Shown here piece by piece: positions 23,201-35,100 of a DNA stretch of 64,000 nucleotides (its first letter is position 1; every line of letters starts with the position of its first letter). Below the pieces are notes generated by a model, which was not told the DNA's origin, searched no databases, and saw only the letters and a program-made list of their open reading frames with translations. The stretch is from assembly GCA_009746045.1 (NCBI GenBank), contig RPFO01001512.1, forward strand, positions 21,001-85,000, read 5' to 3'. The stretch is from Mesostigma viride (taxonomy: Eukaryota; Streptophyta; Mesostigmatophyceae; Mesostigmatales; Mesostigmataceae). The position numbers and the translations under genes are program-made.

Positions 23201-26200
23201 ATTTACCGCACAGCAAGGCTTGGACGCGAGGCAACAAGAGATCGAGGGCCTGCAGGCATCGCTGGCCGAAACAAGGGAGAAGTTGGGCGCTGTGGAGGTG
23301 GCGTTGGAGGCGGCGAGGGAGGCTATCCGGGCCAGCGAGGCGCAGGTGGAGGAGGCGATGATGCAAGGCCTGCAGACGCAAGAGAGCCACGCAGCACTGC
23401 AAGAGAAGTTCGAGGCGGCGCGTGTGGAATGGACAGGCAAGGAGGCATCGCTGCGGGATGCGGTGGCAGCACTGGAAGCCAAGGCAACAGCAGCCGGGGC
23501 AGCGCTGGCAGCGGCGGAAGCAGAGCAAGCATCGCTGGGCGAACGGCTGGCGAGTGCGGACCGTGCTGTCGAGGAGCTCCGCGCACAGGTGGCGGCGCTG
23601 CTGGATTCGCAGCACGACGGGCAAGGCGTGCTGCAAGGGCTGAGGGATCAGTTGGCATGTGCCGAGGGAGATCGTTGCCGACTCGAGGCTCGCGTCTCAG
23701 AGCTGGCAGCCGCATCAGAGGAGGAGCGGGCCAGGACCGCGGAGGCGTGCGTGCGCCAGCAGGCTCAGGTAGAGAAGCTAGCAGCATTAGAGACCGCATT
23801 GACGGCAGCCAAGGAAGAGGCGGCCGGGCTGCGGGGTCAGCTCGAGGTCGCCGTGGCGGACGCAAGGGACAAGGGCATGCGGGCAGATACCCTCGCAGCC
23901 GAGCTAGCCGAGGCCAAGGATCAGCTTGCACACAAGGTCGAGGTGATCATAGCCTTGGAGGCCGCGCTGGAGAAAGGGAGAGAGGAGCTCAAGGCAGCAC
24001 ACGTGAACATCCAAGAGCTGGAGTTGCAGATCGCGCAGGGCAAGGAGCAACTGGACGCTGCCGCCCGCGACTTGGAGGCAGAAACGGCCAAATGGGCCGA
24101 GAGGGAGTCTTCACTTCTGGCATCCGTCGCGGCGCTGGACGCCAAGCTTGGTGCGGCGCAGGCGGAACTGATAGACGCAGAGGCTGGCCGGGGGGATGCG
24201 GGGGAGCGGTTGGCCGTGGCGTTGGTGAGGGCAGGCGAGGCTGAAGCCCTGGCCAAGGCCAACGGGGAGCGGGCGGAGGGAGAGGCAGCACAGGTCGTCA
24301 CCCTGCGCACGACCTTTGAAGGGGCCAGGGTTGAATGGGAGGCCGAGAGGGCAGAAATATGCAAGGCATTGTCGGAGGTAGAGGCACGGCACGCAGACTT
24401 GGAAGCCGAGAAAGCCAGCGCCATGGAGAAGGAGGTCGCGATGCAGGGGGCTCTGGAGGAGCTGAAGTCCAGGCTGGCATCCGTCACTGCTGATGCGGCC
24501 CGCTTGGAGGACGAGAAAGCTCGCGTGGGCGAGGAGCTGTCTCAGGCCATGGAACAAGCGGCCACCGTGGGCGCCAAGTTGGTCGCTGCGAGGGAGCGGT
24601 GGGAGGCCGTGGAAGGCGTGCTGGCCGAGCGGGACCGCTGCCTGTTGTCCGTGCGGGAGCAGGTGTCAGAATTGCAAGGCCGGCTGGAGCAGGCCTCACG
24701 GGAGCTGGAGGAAAAGCGGGCGGAGCTAGCAGACGTTACTGCCAGGGAACAGTTGCTCTCAGATCAGGTGGCGTCGCTGCAAGCCACGCTGGCCTCGCGA
24801 GGCACGGACTTGGAGGCACAGCGAGCAGAGCTCGACGCGGCCATGGCTGAACAGGCATCGTTGAGGGAGGTCGTGGATTTGCACGAGGGAGAGGCGGCGC
24901 GGCTGCAAGCAGCGCTCACACTTGAAGAAGAGGCAGTGGCCGCGCTGCAGTCCGCATTGTCCGCTGCAAAAGAGCAAACGGCAGTTGTCGAGGGCAAGGT
25001 GGAGGCGCTGGAGGCGGCGTGTCAGGACCAGCAGGGCCAGAAGGAGGAGTCACGGAGGCAGCTGGAGGACAAGGCAGCCCAGTGGGCAGCCACCGAGGCT
25101 GCGCTCACCGACACGATATCCGCGCTGCAGGCGCGGCTGTCGGAGACGCGAGCAGATGCCGAGGGTGCAGACAGGCGCTGTGCGGCTGCCGGGGAGGAAC
25201 TTAGCGCGGTGCTGGCGCGGGTGGCGGCGCTGGAAGCCGCGGCGGCCAACAGTCGCGAGATGGCGGACGCGGGCGCGGCCCAGCTGGCACGCGTCACGGC
25301 ATTAAAGGAGGAGGAGCTCGCGTCGGCGGGTGCGAAGCGATCCCGCATGGAGCAGGAGCTGTCCGCACTGGCATCGGCGCTCAAGGAGGCAGAGGACAAG
25401 GCCGCGGCAGCCCATTCCCGCGTGGATGGCTTGATGGGTGCTCTGGCTGCCAAGGATGGAGCCATCGAGGCACTGCGCGAGGAGCTGGCAGTAGCACGGT
25501 CGCAGCTGGACGAGGCATCTGCCAGCTGGGCGCGCACGGAGGCAGAGCGCGCCGAACGCCAGGTCGCGGAGCACAGGCACGCGGCGCTGGCCGCGAGGAA
25601 GTTGGCCACCGAGGGCTCATCTCTCATGACAACTTCTGTGGAGGTGAGTCATAATGTCCACAAGGACATGGCCCTTGAGGCTCATTGTGAGATGCCGGAC
25701 ACCCGCGCGGTTGCAGTAGCCAAGCGTGCAGATAATGAACTGTCCGATGGCATGCCCTCGCTGTCATCCCCCATGGACGCGCTCCAAGGGGAGCTGCACT
25801 CGGCAAGGGACCGCGAGCTCCTTCTGGCGTCCACGGTGGCCAAGCTGCGGGAGCGAGTGGCGGAATTAGAGCAGGAGGCGTCCACCGCGCGCACCGCCAT
25901 GGCCTGCCTGTGCGACGAGCTGGATGCCTGCAAGGCCGAGCTGGTGAAGTCACGTGCCGCGCAGGCCGAGCTGTCCCTCGCGGTGGAGAACCTGTTGGTC
26001 GTACGCCAGAAGTACCGCGATGCCGAGCGGGAAGCCACGGAGCTGCGGTCCACGCTGGCATCTGCAACAACAGAACTGGCCCTGCTGCAGGAGCGCGCGC
26101 AGCGTGCCGAGGGTCAGTACGTGCGGGAGCACGACAAAGTGCGCATGCTGCGGCAGGCGGCCATGCAGCCCGACGAGGCCACCGCGCTGCGCCTAGCCGA

Positions 26201-28773
26201 GGAGGAAGCGTGCCGCCAGATCCGTGCGAGCCAAGAATTGATCGCTGCTGCCGCATTGACGCGAGATATAGGATCCGCTACAGTGTCATCATCCTCATGC
26301 CAGAAGGCCACGCCGGCCGGCACGGCCACGGTCCCATCAACTGCCGTGAGGTCTGTCGCCGGCAACGGCGCCCCGATACCCTCAGGTGCTTCTCTCTCAG
26401 ATGGCGCTGCCCGCGTCCCCGCCAACCCGTCAGACCGCTCGCAGCTCCTGCGCCGCAGCACCGAGGACATTCGGCGCGAGCTGGCGGACGAGCTTGCCAG
26501 TGAGAGGCGTGAGCACAACGCGACGCGGCAGCGGCTGGTGGAGGAGCAGGCCCGCTTCAACGCGGAAGTGGCCGCCATGCAGGCGCGACTGGCAGCCGCC
26601 ACCAACGCCCGGTCCCCTATCCCCACTCGCCCATCATCATCCTCCCCTGGGCCTGCAGTTTCACCGGGCAACACCAACAGCGGCTCGCCAGTGGACACGG
26701 GAAAGGCTGGCCATGGTGACGTCAGCCAGCTGCGTAGGCAGAGCTCGTCTGCCAGCCCTGACCGGCAGCTATCGGCGGAGGTGGCTCATCTGCGGGGGCA
26801 GGTAGCGGAGCTAGAGATGCGGCTGTCACGTGCGGAGGGTGACTCCCTGGCCCGCGAGGCGCTCGAGACGGAGGTGGCGCGCCTACGGGCGATCATCGCG
26901 GCACCATCGGGAGTGCCCGCGGAGCCACCAAGCGAGGGGGTGGTGGAGGGTAGCGGTGCTGCAGGGGATGTGGGCTCGCCGGGCAAGGCCACGCTCAGCG
27001 CGGGTGTGGCGGCCGCGGGCAGTAACGTCGCGGCGATGGAGGTGGAGGTGGCGGATTTGCAGGATGCGCTGGCGCGGAGGCAGGAGGAGGTGGACGAATA
27101 CGTGGAGATGTGCGACTCGTTGGTCAGGTGGGTTGTCCTGTACAAGTGGAGACGTGTGACTAGTTGGTCAGGTGTGTCTTGCACAAGCGGAGATGTGCGA
27201 CACGTTGGTCAGGTGGGCTGTCTTATACAAGTGGAGATGTGCGATGCGTTGGTCAGGTGGGTTGTCTTATACAAGTGGAGATGTGCGACGCGTTGGTCAG
27301 GTGGCTGGGCTGCTGATGTGGTATTGCGTGCGATGCATGTGCCTTAGACCGGAAGGGCGTGGCATCGTGCTCGTTCCCTCTCGGAAGGGACAGAAGGTTG
27401 TTTGTGATGATTGGCTCTGGGACATCAAGTGTTGAGGATGTCAACCATCTCTGACCCAGCAAACTGGATGTTCTGGTGTCTTTTCCTTGCTAAAGTCCGG
27501 CCACAAGATGCATGCCATCAGCACGCTCGTGGGGGTTGCACCTGTGTCACCATTATCAACAAGATCATGCAGCTCGCCCCTGGTAGCATCAAGAATAGCC
27601 CACCCTGGTAGTGGGTGGTGGCATCCACTGTGGACATTCCTCACAAACATCAGGCATGAGGTTATTAATTTGTTCTAGCTGTGTCAATGGCAATGTAGAT
27701 CAAAGCATGGCATGTTGATCTTGTTTTGCAGGGCCGATGTCTGTTCTTTGTATTTGATGAGATTACCGTGCTTAGAGCTTCTCCATAGTCTTAAAACTTG
27801 ACCGTCAGCCTTTCTAACCAACCCTGTTTATCTGACCCACCCGTGCTTAACCAACCCTTCTTATCTTGCAAATAATGTAACGTCACAACTCCCGAAACTT
27901 CTTCCCTGTCATGGCAGGGCTAACGCGGCGCTGAAGAAAAAGAACGAGGCGCTGCAGCAGCAGTTGCAGTGGGAATTCGTCAAGCTGGAGCTGAACAAGC
28001 AAGGGGCAGAGGGAGACAAGGGTACAGACCAGTTGCAGGGTGACACTGTCAGCCCAGGTGCTGCTGGCGCTGATGCAGCAGATGAGGCGGTGCATGCAGC
28101 TGATGCAGGAACTTCTTCTGATGACGGCTTGGCGGAGGGTGCTGCTTCTGTGCTACCTGATGCCGACGAGATCACAGGGCTGAGCTGCGCGCCAGGGTCG
28201 GGCCCCGAGCCAGTGCTCACGGAGCACCAGGAAGCCTTGCAGCCCCGCAAGAAGAGGGACATGCCGGGGGCCGCGGTCAGCACGGGCTGGAGCCCCGCGA
28301 GGAAGTCCACGCGGCTGGAGGATAGCAGGGCAAGCACACCTTCCCTACCGAAAGTCCTGGAGGCATGGTCTGGTGAGCCCGGTCCTGGCGTGGAATCGTC
28401 CTTCACCCAGGAGGGGGCGATGTCACGCCAGCATGGCTCTAGTGGCCTTCCCATAATGTCTGAGCTGGAGCCAGAAGGAGAGGAGACAGGGCAGGAGAAC
28501 TTGCATGACTCGCGTATGAGCGCGAATGGCTGTGATCTTGCACCTGTCCACGCGGAACCTTGTACCATAGTCGAGCCTGAGTTTGTCCCAATGGATGTTG
28601 CTAGAAAGGCAGTGTTTGGCAACCTGAGCAACTCAGCAAACCTGGCTGTGGGCAATGCGGTGCAGAAGACCGCCCCAGCAAAAGAGCAAAGTACTGCTGG
28701 GGCCATTCAAGGTGCACCCGCCTTGAACATCCAGGCAGGGTTGTGCAATGCAAAAGAGAATGTAGGCGTTTAA
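14270..28773 (+). CDS. Giant coiled-coil protein, 8 exons
   Basis: Exons: 14270-14302, 14548-14691, 15365-15427, 16482-16640, 17471-17577, 18639-18924, 19332-27127, 27918-28773. All use GT-AG and the phases agree; the product is about 3147 aa. From exon 2 to about 26230 it is almost unbroken heptad-type coiled coil rich in Ala, Glu, Leu, Gln and Arg. A Ser/Pro/Gly-rich, probably disordered linker (about 26260-26760) follows, then a further coiled coil and an acidic, disordered C-terminal tail in exon 8. No motor, kinase, GRIP or membrane segment is visible. Similar architecture occurs in golgins, rootletin, centrosomal and myosin-tail proteins, so function cannot be assigned. Exon 7 is unusually large (7.8 kb) for this genome and contains internal duplications. 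Exon 1 codes for 11 residues only (MDWDRNQAHLK) and its ATG is the least certain part; the stop is TAA at 28771. The gene is head-to-head with CFAP298, which makes a ciliary or basal-body role worth testing. Confidence 0.85.
21062..24373 (+). repeat. Internal duplications within the coiled-coil exon
   Basis: A block starting GKEQLDAA-RDLE occurs at 22388-22720 and again at 24041-24373, exactly 551 codons apart and nearly identical at DNA level; the repeat includes AKWAERESSLLA and RAGEAEALAKANGERAEGEA. A more diverged third copy of its start lies at 21062, 442 codons earlier. A separate diverged pair (around 20270-20540 and 25210-25510, sharing a GALAAK motif) suggests older duplications. Both spacings are multiples of three, so the reading frame was kept. 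Confidence 0.8.
27100..27320 (+). repeat. Five-copy tandem repeat of the exon 7 end and 5' splice site
   Basis: The exon 7 terminus (GGAGATGTGCGACTCGTTGG, then TCAG and GTGGGT) is repeated four more times in the intron. AG|GT junctions occur at 27127, 27171, 27212, 27256 and 27300, with spacings of 44, 41, 44 and 44 bp. Every copy keeps a usable-looking donor. The reading frame stays open to 27347. Splicing from the donor at 27257 would keep the frame of exon 8 and add 43 residues; the donors at 27172, 27213 and 27301 would shift it. Confidence 0.9.
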
Positions 28774-29049
28774 GCACTGGTGTTCATTACTTGAGGAGAC
28801 CCCTTTTGTGATTAGACGTGTTTGGGTATCTTGACAGCTATGCACATTGTTGCAAGATCAAGTTAAATGATAGACGGGTCATACGTAAGTGATAAACGCG
28901 GTCCCGTTGGGGAGCCACGAAGCATGATAACTCTCAGATTGATTATAAGAATACTAATCTAACCAGTTCCAATAGGCCTGTCTAACCGGTTTTCATTGCC
29001 TAGTCTCACGGACAGTAGCCCAATCTCACCGATGACGCAACGGAGTCCT
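28774..29049. other. Intergenic with a decayed family B hairpin
   Basis: The only recognisable sequence is a degenerate copy of the family B/D 3' hairpin at about 28900-28935 (CCCGTTGGGGAGCCACGAAG). No gene is seen. Confidence 0.4.
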
Positions 29050-29460
29050 TTATCGCCAACTTCACCACAAGGAGCGCCTGCTGGCTTTTGCCACCTGGCA
29101 CACCCAACAACGGAATGCTGCATTGTTTGACCCGCCAAGACCAGGCGAGCAAGTCGCGCCGCTTGCTTGGAGGGTGCCATTTGAGCGTTGAAAAGTCCTA
29201 TCAGTTATCTCACGTACGCCGCCCACACCCCGCCAGCCTCTCCCCAACCACCTGCCGATACCGCAGTCCCCGACGCCCCCCCTTGCTGGGTCAACGCCGG
29301 CACCACTCGCTGCGCATCGCTATCTACAATGTCCGCACCCTGCCCGGGGGGCATGCCCCCCGCGGGCCAACGAGGTTGCATCCACTACTGCCGCCTAAAT
29401 GGCGTTGATGTGCTCGGGGTTCAATGAGCACCGGCGCTCCTTTGAGGGCCCCGGCTCAAG
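29050..29460 (+). pseudogene. LINE ORF2 N-terminal (AP endonuclease) fragment
   Basis: The stretch 29310-29450 encodes, in broken frames, LRIAIYNVRTL and then NGVDVLGVQ followed by EHRRSFEGPG. These match the start of an APE-type endonuclease domain (N-V-R-T-L ... D-V-L-G-V/L-Q-E). A frame change lies near 29375. Upstream, 29050-29185 reads ERLLAFATWHTQQRNAALFD in one frame and may be the end of a preceding ORF1, but this is weak. It is the only endonuclease fragment in the window and could belong to the same family as the RT relic at 5001-6226. Confidence 0.5.
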
Positions 29461-30061
29461 GGTTCAGCGTGTCACCCTCGTGCACACTACAATGGCAACT
29501 GCTGTGCGGCCCGCCGCCTCGACAGAATCTGGACATGTCAAGCCTGAGTTGATTCTTTTCAAGGCGCCCCTTTTCCTCAGCCGATCCTCCTTTTATATCA
29601 AGGAGACAACCAGCGCAGGCCAGAAATCGGGAGAATCCGGACCATGGTAGCTCGAGCCTGCCGTTATGTTGTCCGCATTTTCGAGTCGTTTAGGATGATG
29701 AAAATGAATGGAGATGGAAATGTGTAGCCTTGTGCATTGAAATTATGGCTGCATGGCTTACGTGTAGAGCGACTAGATGACCTAGACGGCGGGGCCGGAA
29801 ACAGCTTGCTTGATCGGGGCGTGCCGGTGTTTCGAGCCTAACTGGCCGGGAGTGTCTAGTGGTGAGCCGACCATTGCTGCGATCGCTCTCCCACCATTTA
29901 CGAGGAAATACCCGCAAATGGAAAACCACTGAAAAGGTCTACTAGCTAGTCAGTCATTAGGTTAGCCATGCCATGATTCCAAACGTCCAAGAACTGGCTG
30001 CGAGGCGTGGGCCCTGCAGACCATGAGCAAGCAGCTTGACCGGGCAGCGTCATGCACTCGA
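29461..30061. other. Non-coding, with a dispersed roughly 50-bp motif
   Basis: Position 29605-29660 holds a motif (GACAACCAGCGCAGGCCAG, then AAATCGGGAGAATCCGGACC and ATGGTAGCTCGAGCC) that recurs in part at 36354-36387, 41630-41675 (inverted), 42160-42185 (inverted) and 37508-37522. No gene is seen. Confidence 0.5.
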
Positions 30062-32110
30062 TTCAATTATAACTTGATTAAACAAACAGTCGTGCTCCCG
30101 TTGTGGAAGTTGCGGAGCACCGGAGTGCTTTTCTTTATCCCTGCATGCGCACAACAGGAAGAAAGGGCAGAGACAGACCCCCGTTCTCCTTCATGCCAGA
30201 GGCCATGCCAAAGCAGCAATCGGACACGATAGATGATCTGGCAAGTTCTGTGGGTGCAGTAAGACCCATGTGAGCATATCATAATTAACAAGGAGCGTGG
30301 GCAAGTAATCTGGTCATAGCCAGGACGTACCATGGCTGTACAAGGGCTAATTAATTAATTAATTAATTAAACTCGTGCTCCCGTTGGGGAGTCACGGAAC
30401 ACCGAAGTGCTTTTAATCCCTGTCTATAATAATGTGCACAACAGGAAGAAAGGGCAGAGACCGCCCCTTTCTCCTTCATGCCTAAGGCATGCCACAGCAG
30501 TGCATGGTCAATCGGACACGATAAACGATCCGGCAAGGTCTGTGGGTGCAATAAGACCCGCGTCACGCTATCTATGCCGGCTCTATCTATGTATGCTCGG
30601 AGCATAGTTAGTACTAGTATCAAAACAAGGAGCCGTGGGCTGCCAACTAGAAGCTAAGCATAGCCAGCTAGGACGTAGCATGGCTGGCTGTACAAAGGCT
30701 CGCTTAAGCAAAGGCTAGGGCTGAAGTGTATACCGTGCGTTCAACGGTATAATAATGATTTTAGCTGTGCCGACGTGACTAGGTTTCAGTGCATTGGCAA
30801 GGTCTAGGCCAAATATTCTAGGCATCAGTGGCTGCCATCGCGGCAGTGACTACCAATGGTTATAGCTAGGGCTTAGTATTCTAGCATGCAGGGGGCGTCC
30901 ATGTGCATCTTGCTTGTGGTTGATCGATATCAGGTCCCCGCCCCTCCAGTATATACACCTTGGGCTTCTGGGGGTCCTGCTTGTGGCGGACGCCGGGGTA
31001 TTCCGGCCTCAGGTCGCGTCGCTGCTGCATGCTGCTGAGCGGGGGTCAGGTCGTCGTCCAGCGTCCAGGTGAGGTCGTGCAAGCTCATTGCGACGAGAAA
31101 GGAACCCGCTGCTTGTCCACACTGAGGGGCCCGGAGGGGATATAGTAGGAGGGGATATAGGTGAGCACTGAGGCCGGACTGCATGGTCGGTGGGGGAGCC
31201 GCCTTGTCCCGTGAGTGGGGAACTGAGGCGTTGCATGGCACCCACGCAGTTCTACCTCACCTACAGCTGTAGGCCTGCATGAGGGTAAGGAGCTGGTCCT
31301 TAAGCTCGTCGGCACGGGGTGGAACCTTGACCGGCGTCTCACCGGCCTGGCTTCTGGGGGAAGCGACGCAGCATCATTTGGCACTCGCGGCGAGCGCCGT
31401 CGGTGCATGGCCCGCTCCCGTTGTTTTGCCTGGCGATTGGCTAAGGTTATCAAGCTCCTGGAGTTTCCTAGCGATGGCGTAAGTGGTCAAGGCGGTCCCT
31501 GACCGCGCAGTAGGTCGACCGCGTAGGAGTGCTACGAGAGGCTATCATCTGCCGGTCGGGTGGGCTGGGATTCCGGGGCTGCGATGGTGGCCGTCTGTGC
31601 TGCAATCGCCAGGACCTGCGCGGCCAGGACGTCGGTTTGGGCGGTGATGGCTTCGAGCTTCTTGACGAGCAAGCCGCACTTAATTGCCCTCCACCTGATT
31701 TAGGCGAGAGACAAGTGCAGCATGCGCCTCAGATGCCTGCCCCGCGATCTGCAGCGCCGTGAACTGAGGTTGGAGCTTGTGGACGACCTTGGTTTCCACA
31801 TTGGAGACCCAGGCCTCCACCGTCGGTTCAAGCGTCGTGTTCAGCGAGGTAAGCTTCTCGGCCATGCAATTAATTAATTAATTAATTCAACTCGTGCTCC
31901 CGGCCGTTGGGGAGTCACGGAGCACCGAAGTGCTGCCCTGTATGTGCCGGCACTGTCATGCAATGTGATCACTAGGAAGAAACGGCCTGGCAGAGACCCC
32001 CTTTCTCCTTCATGCAAGACGGGTGCATGCACGGCCAATGCAGGCCAATGGCCAGGTCACGTGCCGGCTCCGATCCACCACATGTAAGCACTGCTCGGAT
32101 GTCATCCTTG
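30062..32110 (-). mobile_element. Cluster of three family B copies in tandem
   Basis: Three family B 3' ends in the same orientation are packed together: a decayed copy at about 30080-30345, a longer copy from its TTAA tail at 30346 up to about 31865, and a third whose tail starts at 31867 and runs to about 32110. Each shows the GTGCTCCCG...GGGGAGTCACGGAGCAC hairpin (weakened in the first). Each new copy abuts the TTAA tail of its neighbour, which suggests that tails serve as insertion sites. Several tetranucleotide-scale insertions relative to the 4204-5000 copy show decay. Confidence 0.7.
30881..31865 (-). pseudogene. Family B ORF1, near full length, degenerate
   Basis: This is the most complete family B ORF1. 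It starts at an ATG at 31865 (MAEKLTSLNTTLEPTVEAWV), immediately next to the tail of the neighbouring element. The first 62 codons form a coiled-coil-like segment (KVVHKLQPQFTALQIAGQAS). After frame breaks near 31680 and further stops come LEAITAQTDVLAAQVLAI, and then the RRM and C-terminal parts seen at 4627-4941 (LHDLTWTLDDDLTPAQQ). The stop position corresponds to 30881-30883. Domain layout matches LINE ORF1 proteins. It is dead. Confidence 0.6.
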
Positions 32111-35100
32111 TGAGAGCTAGGGAGGGAGCCGGCGATCACTGCCGGCTGCGCACGGGCCGGGCTGGGGTGCGGAGCTTATAGCGGTGAGCCGGCGACGGTC
32201 TTCAGTGAGCTGCATGGAAGTAGCTGCACAGGATAGCGAGGCGATGGCTGCATGTCGGTGCTCTGGCCGGGCGATCGAGGAACCTCTCCACGTACGTTCT
32301 CGTCGGAGACGGGCCCACTGGGCCCAAGGAGCTTGCAGTTCCTGTGCTAAGACTGCCACAGTACGTCTGAAAGTGCCAAAAAACACCCATCTTACTCCTC
32401 CTAGCTGCACTAATATTCTGATGATGGTCAAACTTGTTGGCTGGCTTCTCCATGGTACCCAGATTTACTGTGCCAAGTCACACCTTGGTTGGCCACTTGG
32501 TGCTCACAGAATGGTGACGTCCAAAAGCATAAAAAACGCCAAAATTGCCTGTTTTATTCATAATTAATTCCACAAACAACACAATTAATGTCGTTTTGAC
32601 CTGGAAATGGGCAGACACATTAAATATAACATATGCAGCTCAAGTACTAAGTTGCACCCGAAATAGAGATGGGATGGCCAGAAATTATGCTGTCAACCGT
32701 CACAAATACGGTCATTTGGAGCATTTTATGGATCATTAAATGCACCCAACAGTGCAAATGAGCTCAGATTAAGCTGGAAGTAAGCAAACACTTGCAACAT
32801 CTGCAGGCTGGCTGCAAAGTTGCACCTTGATTGAACACCAACTAGTTACATGATTCTGCTGTCACGCGTCACTCTCGCGCAAAATTTGGATATATAATGC
32901 ACCACAGGTAGCGCAAATGAGTTCAGACAGAGCTGAAATTTTTAATGCAATTTAAATAGAGCATGCTGAACATGATTGCCAAGTATTACCTCAGTCACAC
33001 CACAGATGACGATGTGTCACAGTGACACGTGACAGCAGCCAACATCATATAATATTTCCTTACAAGTTCATACCCCATAACAGTACGAGCTGAGGTAAGG
33101 TTGAACTCCAACTTGGTTATCTCCACCCATACATGTGGCATGCACTTCATCATGGAAATACATGAACAGTTGTCTCTTTGATACATCAATAGTATTAACT
33201 ACCAACATTCCAATGGTGGGGCGTGTTGAGAGAGAGCAACTAGTTGGCAAGTCAAATAGTGGTTCGAAGCAAACATGGCTGCACACTACATTTGCTTGCA
33301 GTTGCTATCTAACATCTCTAGCACATTAACTAGCCAGCTAGCTCGCATGCCAAACAATCTTCTAAAGGTGCATGGGCATTTTTTTATGTGTTGTTCATCG
33401 TGCACCCTGGACTACATCCTAGTGAAGCATGGATCCTAGTGAAGCATGGATCCTAGTGAAGCATGGATCCTAGTGAAGCATGGGCTATGCACGGCAGATG
33501 GAGGATGTGGCCATGGGCATGCCATGAGCAGATGCCAGCGAAGGTGCTGGCAGCAGGCAGGTCAGGCAGCAGTAGTGGGATCTAGTGATGCAGAAGAGAG
33601 TGGCACATGTGGTAGAAAGTAATGCAGATGGCAGTAGTATGGCCAGTGGCACGAGGCAGCGATCATGAAGGCTATCGTTATGCAGATAGACGTTATGGTC
33701 TAGCCTTGAGGTTATGTTGCTACTGCTGCATGATGGAAGGGAAATTTATGTGGCAGGTGGCACGGTACAGCCAACAGTGGTGTAGTGTGCAAACCAACTC
33801 ATTGGGGTGGGCTTGTGGTGAAAGCTCTCCATTCAGATTTCCGTGGCAACACACCAGGTCATGATATTCTGTGGTGCTGGCAAGTGGTAGTGACAGATTG
33901 ATCATGCCAGTGATTGATAGCAATGGTGAGCAGTAGGGTGCCTTCTTTGATACTACTGGCATTATCTGTTGTGCCAGGTGCCAGCTATGTCAGCTGCCGA
34001 TGCTGCTAAATGTGGCCCCAGTTTCTGGTGCTACGATAGAAGAGATGAAGAGGGCCGGCAGGAACTTGTGGCTGCAATCACGATCAAGGCTGCGATGGGC
34101 GAAGTCAATATGGCAGATTGTGGCAGCAATGGTGCAGGGCCTGGCGTTATCGTTAATGGCAGATTCCATACTGAGTTGTAGGGACACTGCCAGCAGTTAC
34201 ACCAACAGGCGAGACTCATGGTGGTGGACGTTGCTCCTGGTGGGAGTCTATAATATCTGTCACATGGGTATGCGCACACGATGCACCTGGTGGTCCTCCA
34301 TGCTAACGACAGGAATGTTGGTATTGCTATGCAATCGTGGCACTGCTAACAACGGCGTAACAGTGGTAGGTGTGTTGGGGTGGTGGGGAGTGATGTGGCA
34401 GTGGTGTGGCAGCAAGCACTTTGGTAATCGTTATTGTGATGTTGTTGTGAGCCCGTAGAAGGTGTCCTGGTGAGATTCATGCCTCTTACGCAATGCTGTA
34501 AGCCCATTGTGCACTCTGTTGTGCCCGCAACAATATTCATCATCATAGGCAGCAACCATATCAAAGACAAATCAGCCCCCTTCCATGTATAGTACTTAAT
34601 TCTCAGCCTGCTTCAACATATCTGAATGTAACAAGGGCAATGAATCCTGGGTTTCCCAAGGCAGCAACAACATCTGCGCACTTCACATACCTGGGCTCCC
34701 CCCTGGTTTCTTCGTGCCTCCCAGCCCCAGATCAGAACACGCCGCCCATCATTGATAAACATGGTGCATTATAATCTGGCCAAGGAAAGAGGTTGAAATA
34801 CTTACCAACAGGTCCGCTAAAGTGGAGCCCCAGCAGCGTGTTGTATGGCCTGTGAAAGCTGGATAAGCTCCAGGGTTGCACATCAACACACCTATATGTG
34901 CTGACTGTTGAATACAGGACATGTACCTTCTGTTTGTTGCCTTCAGGCTCAGCTTCCTACGCCATGAATTACACTTGGAAGAATGAACAGGCGCACATCA
35001 CGCTGTTTGGGGAGGCTGGCCATGGCTTACGTCTCCCTCTCGAGCAGCGATGCTTGACGAGGCGTCCGGCGTAACATGAACGAGGCGCTTTCACGAGCCT

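Noticed and set aside
19259-25627. Long antisense open frames opposite the coiled-coil exon (up to 438 codons)
   Set aside because: They are Ala/Ser- or Pro/Arg-rich mirror images caused by the GC-rich codon use of the real gene, and have no family motifs.
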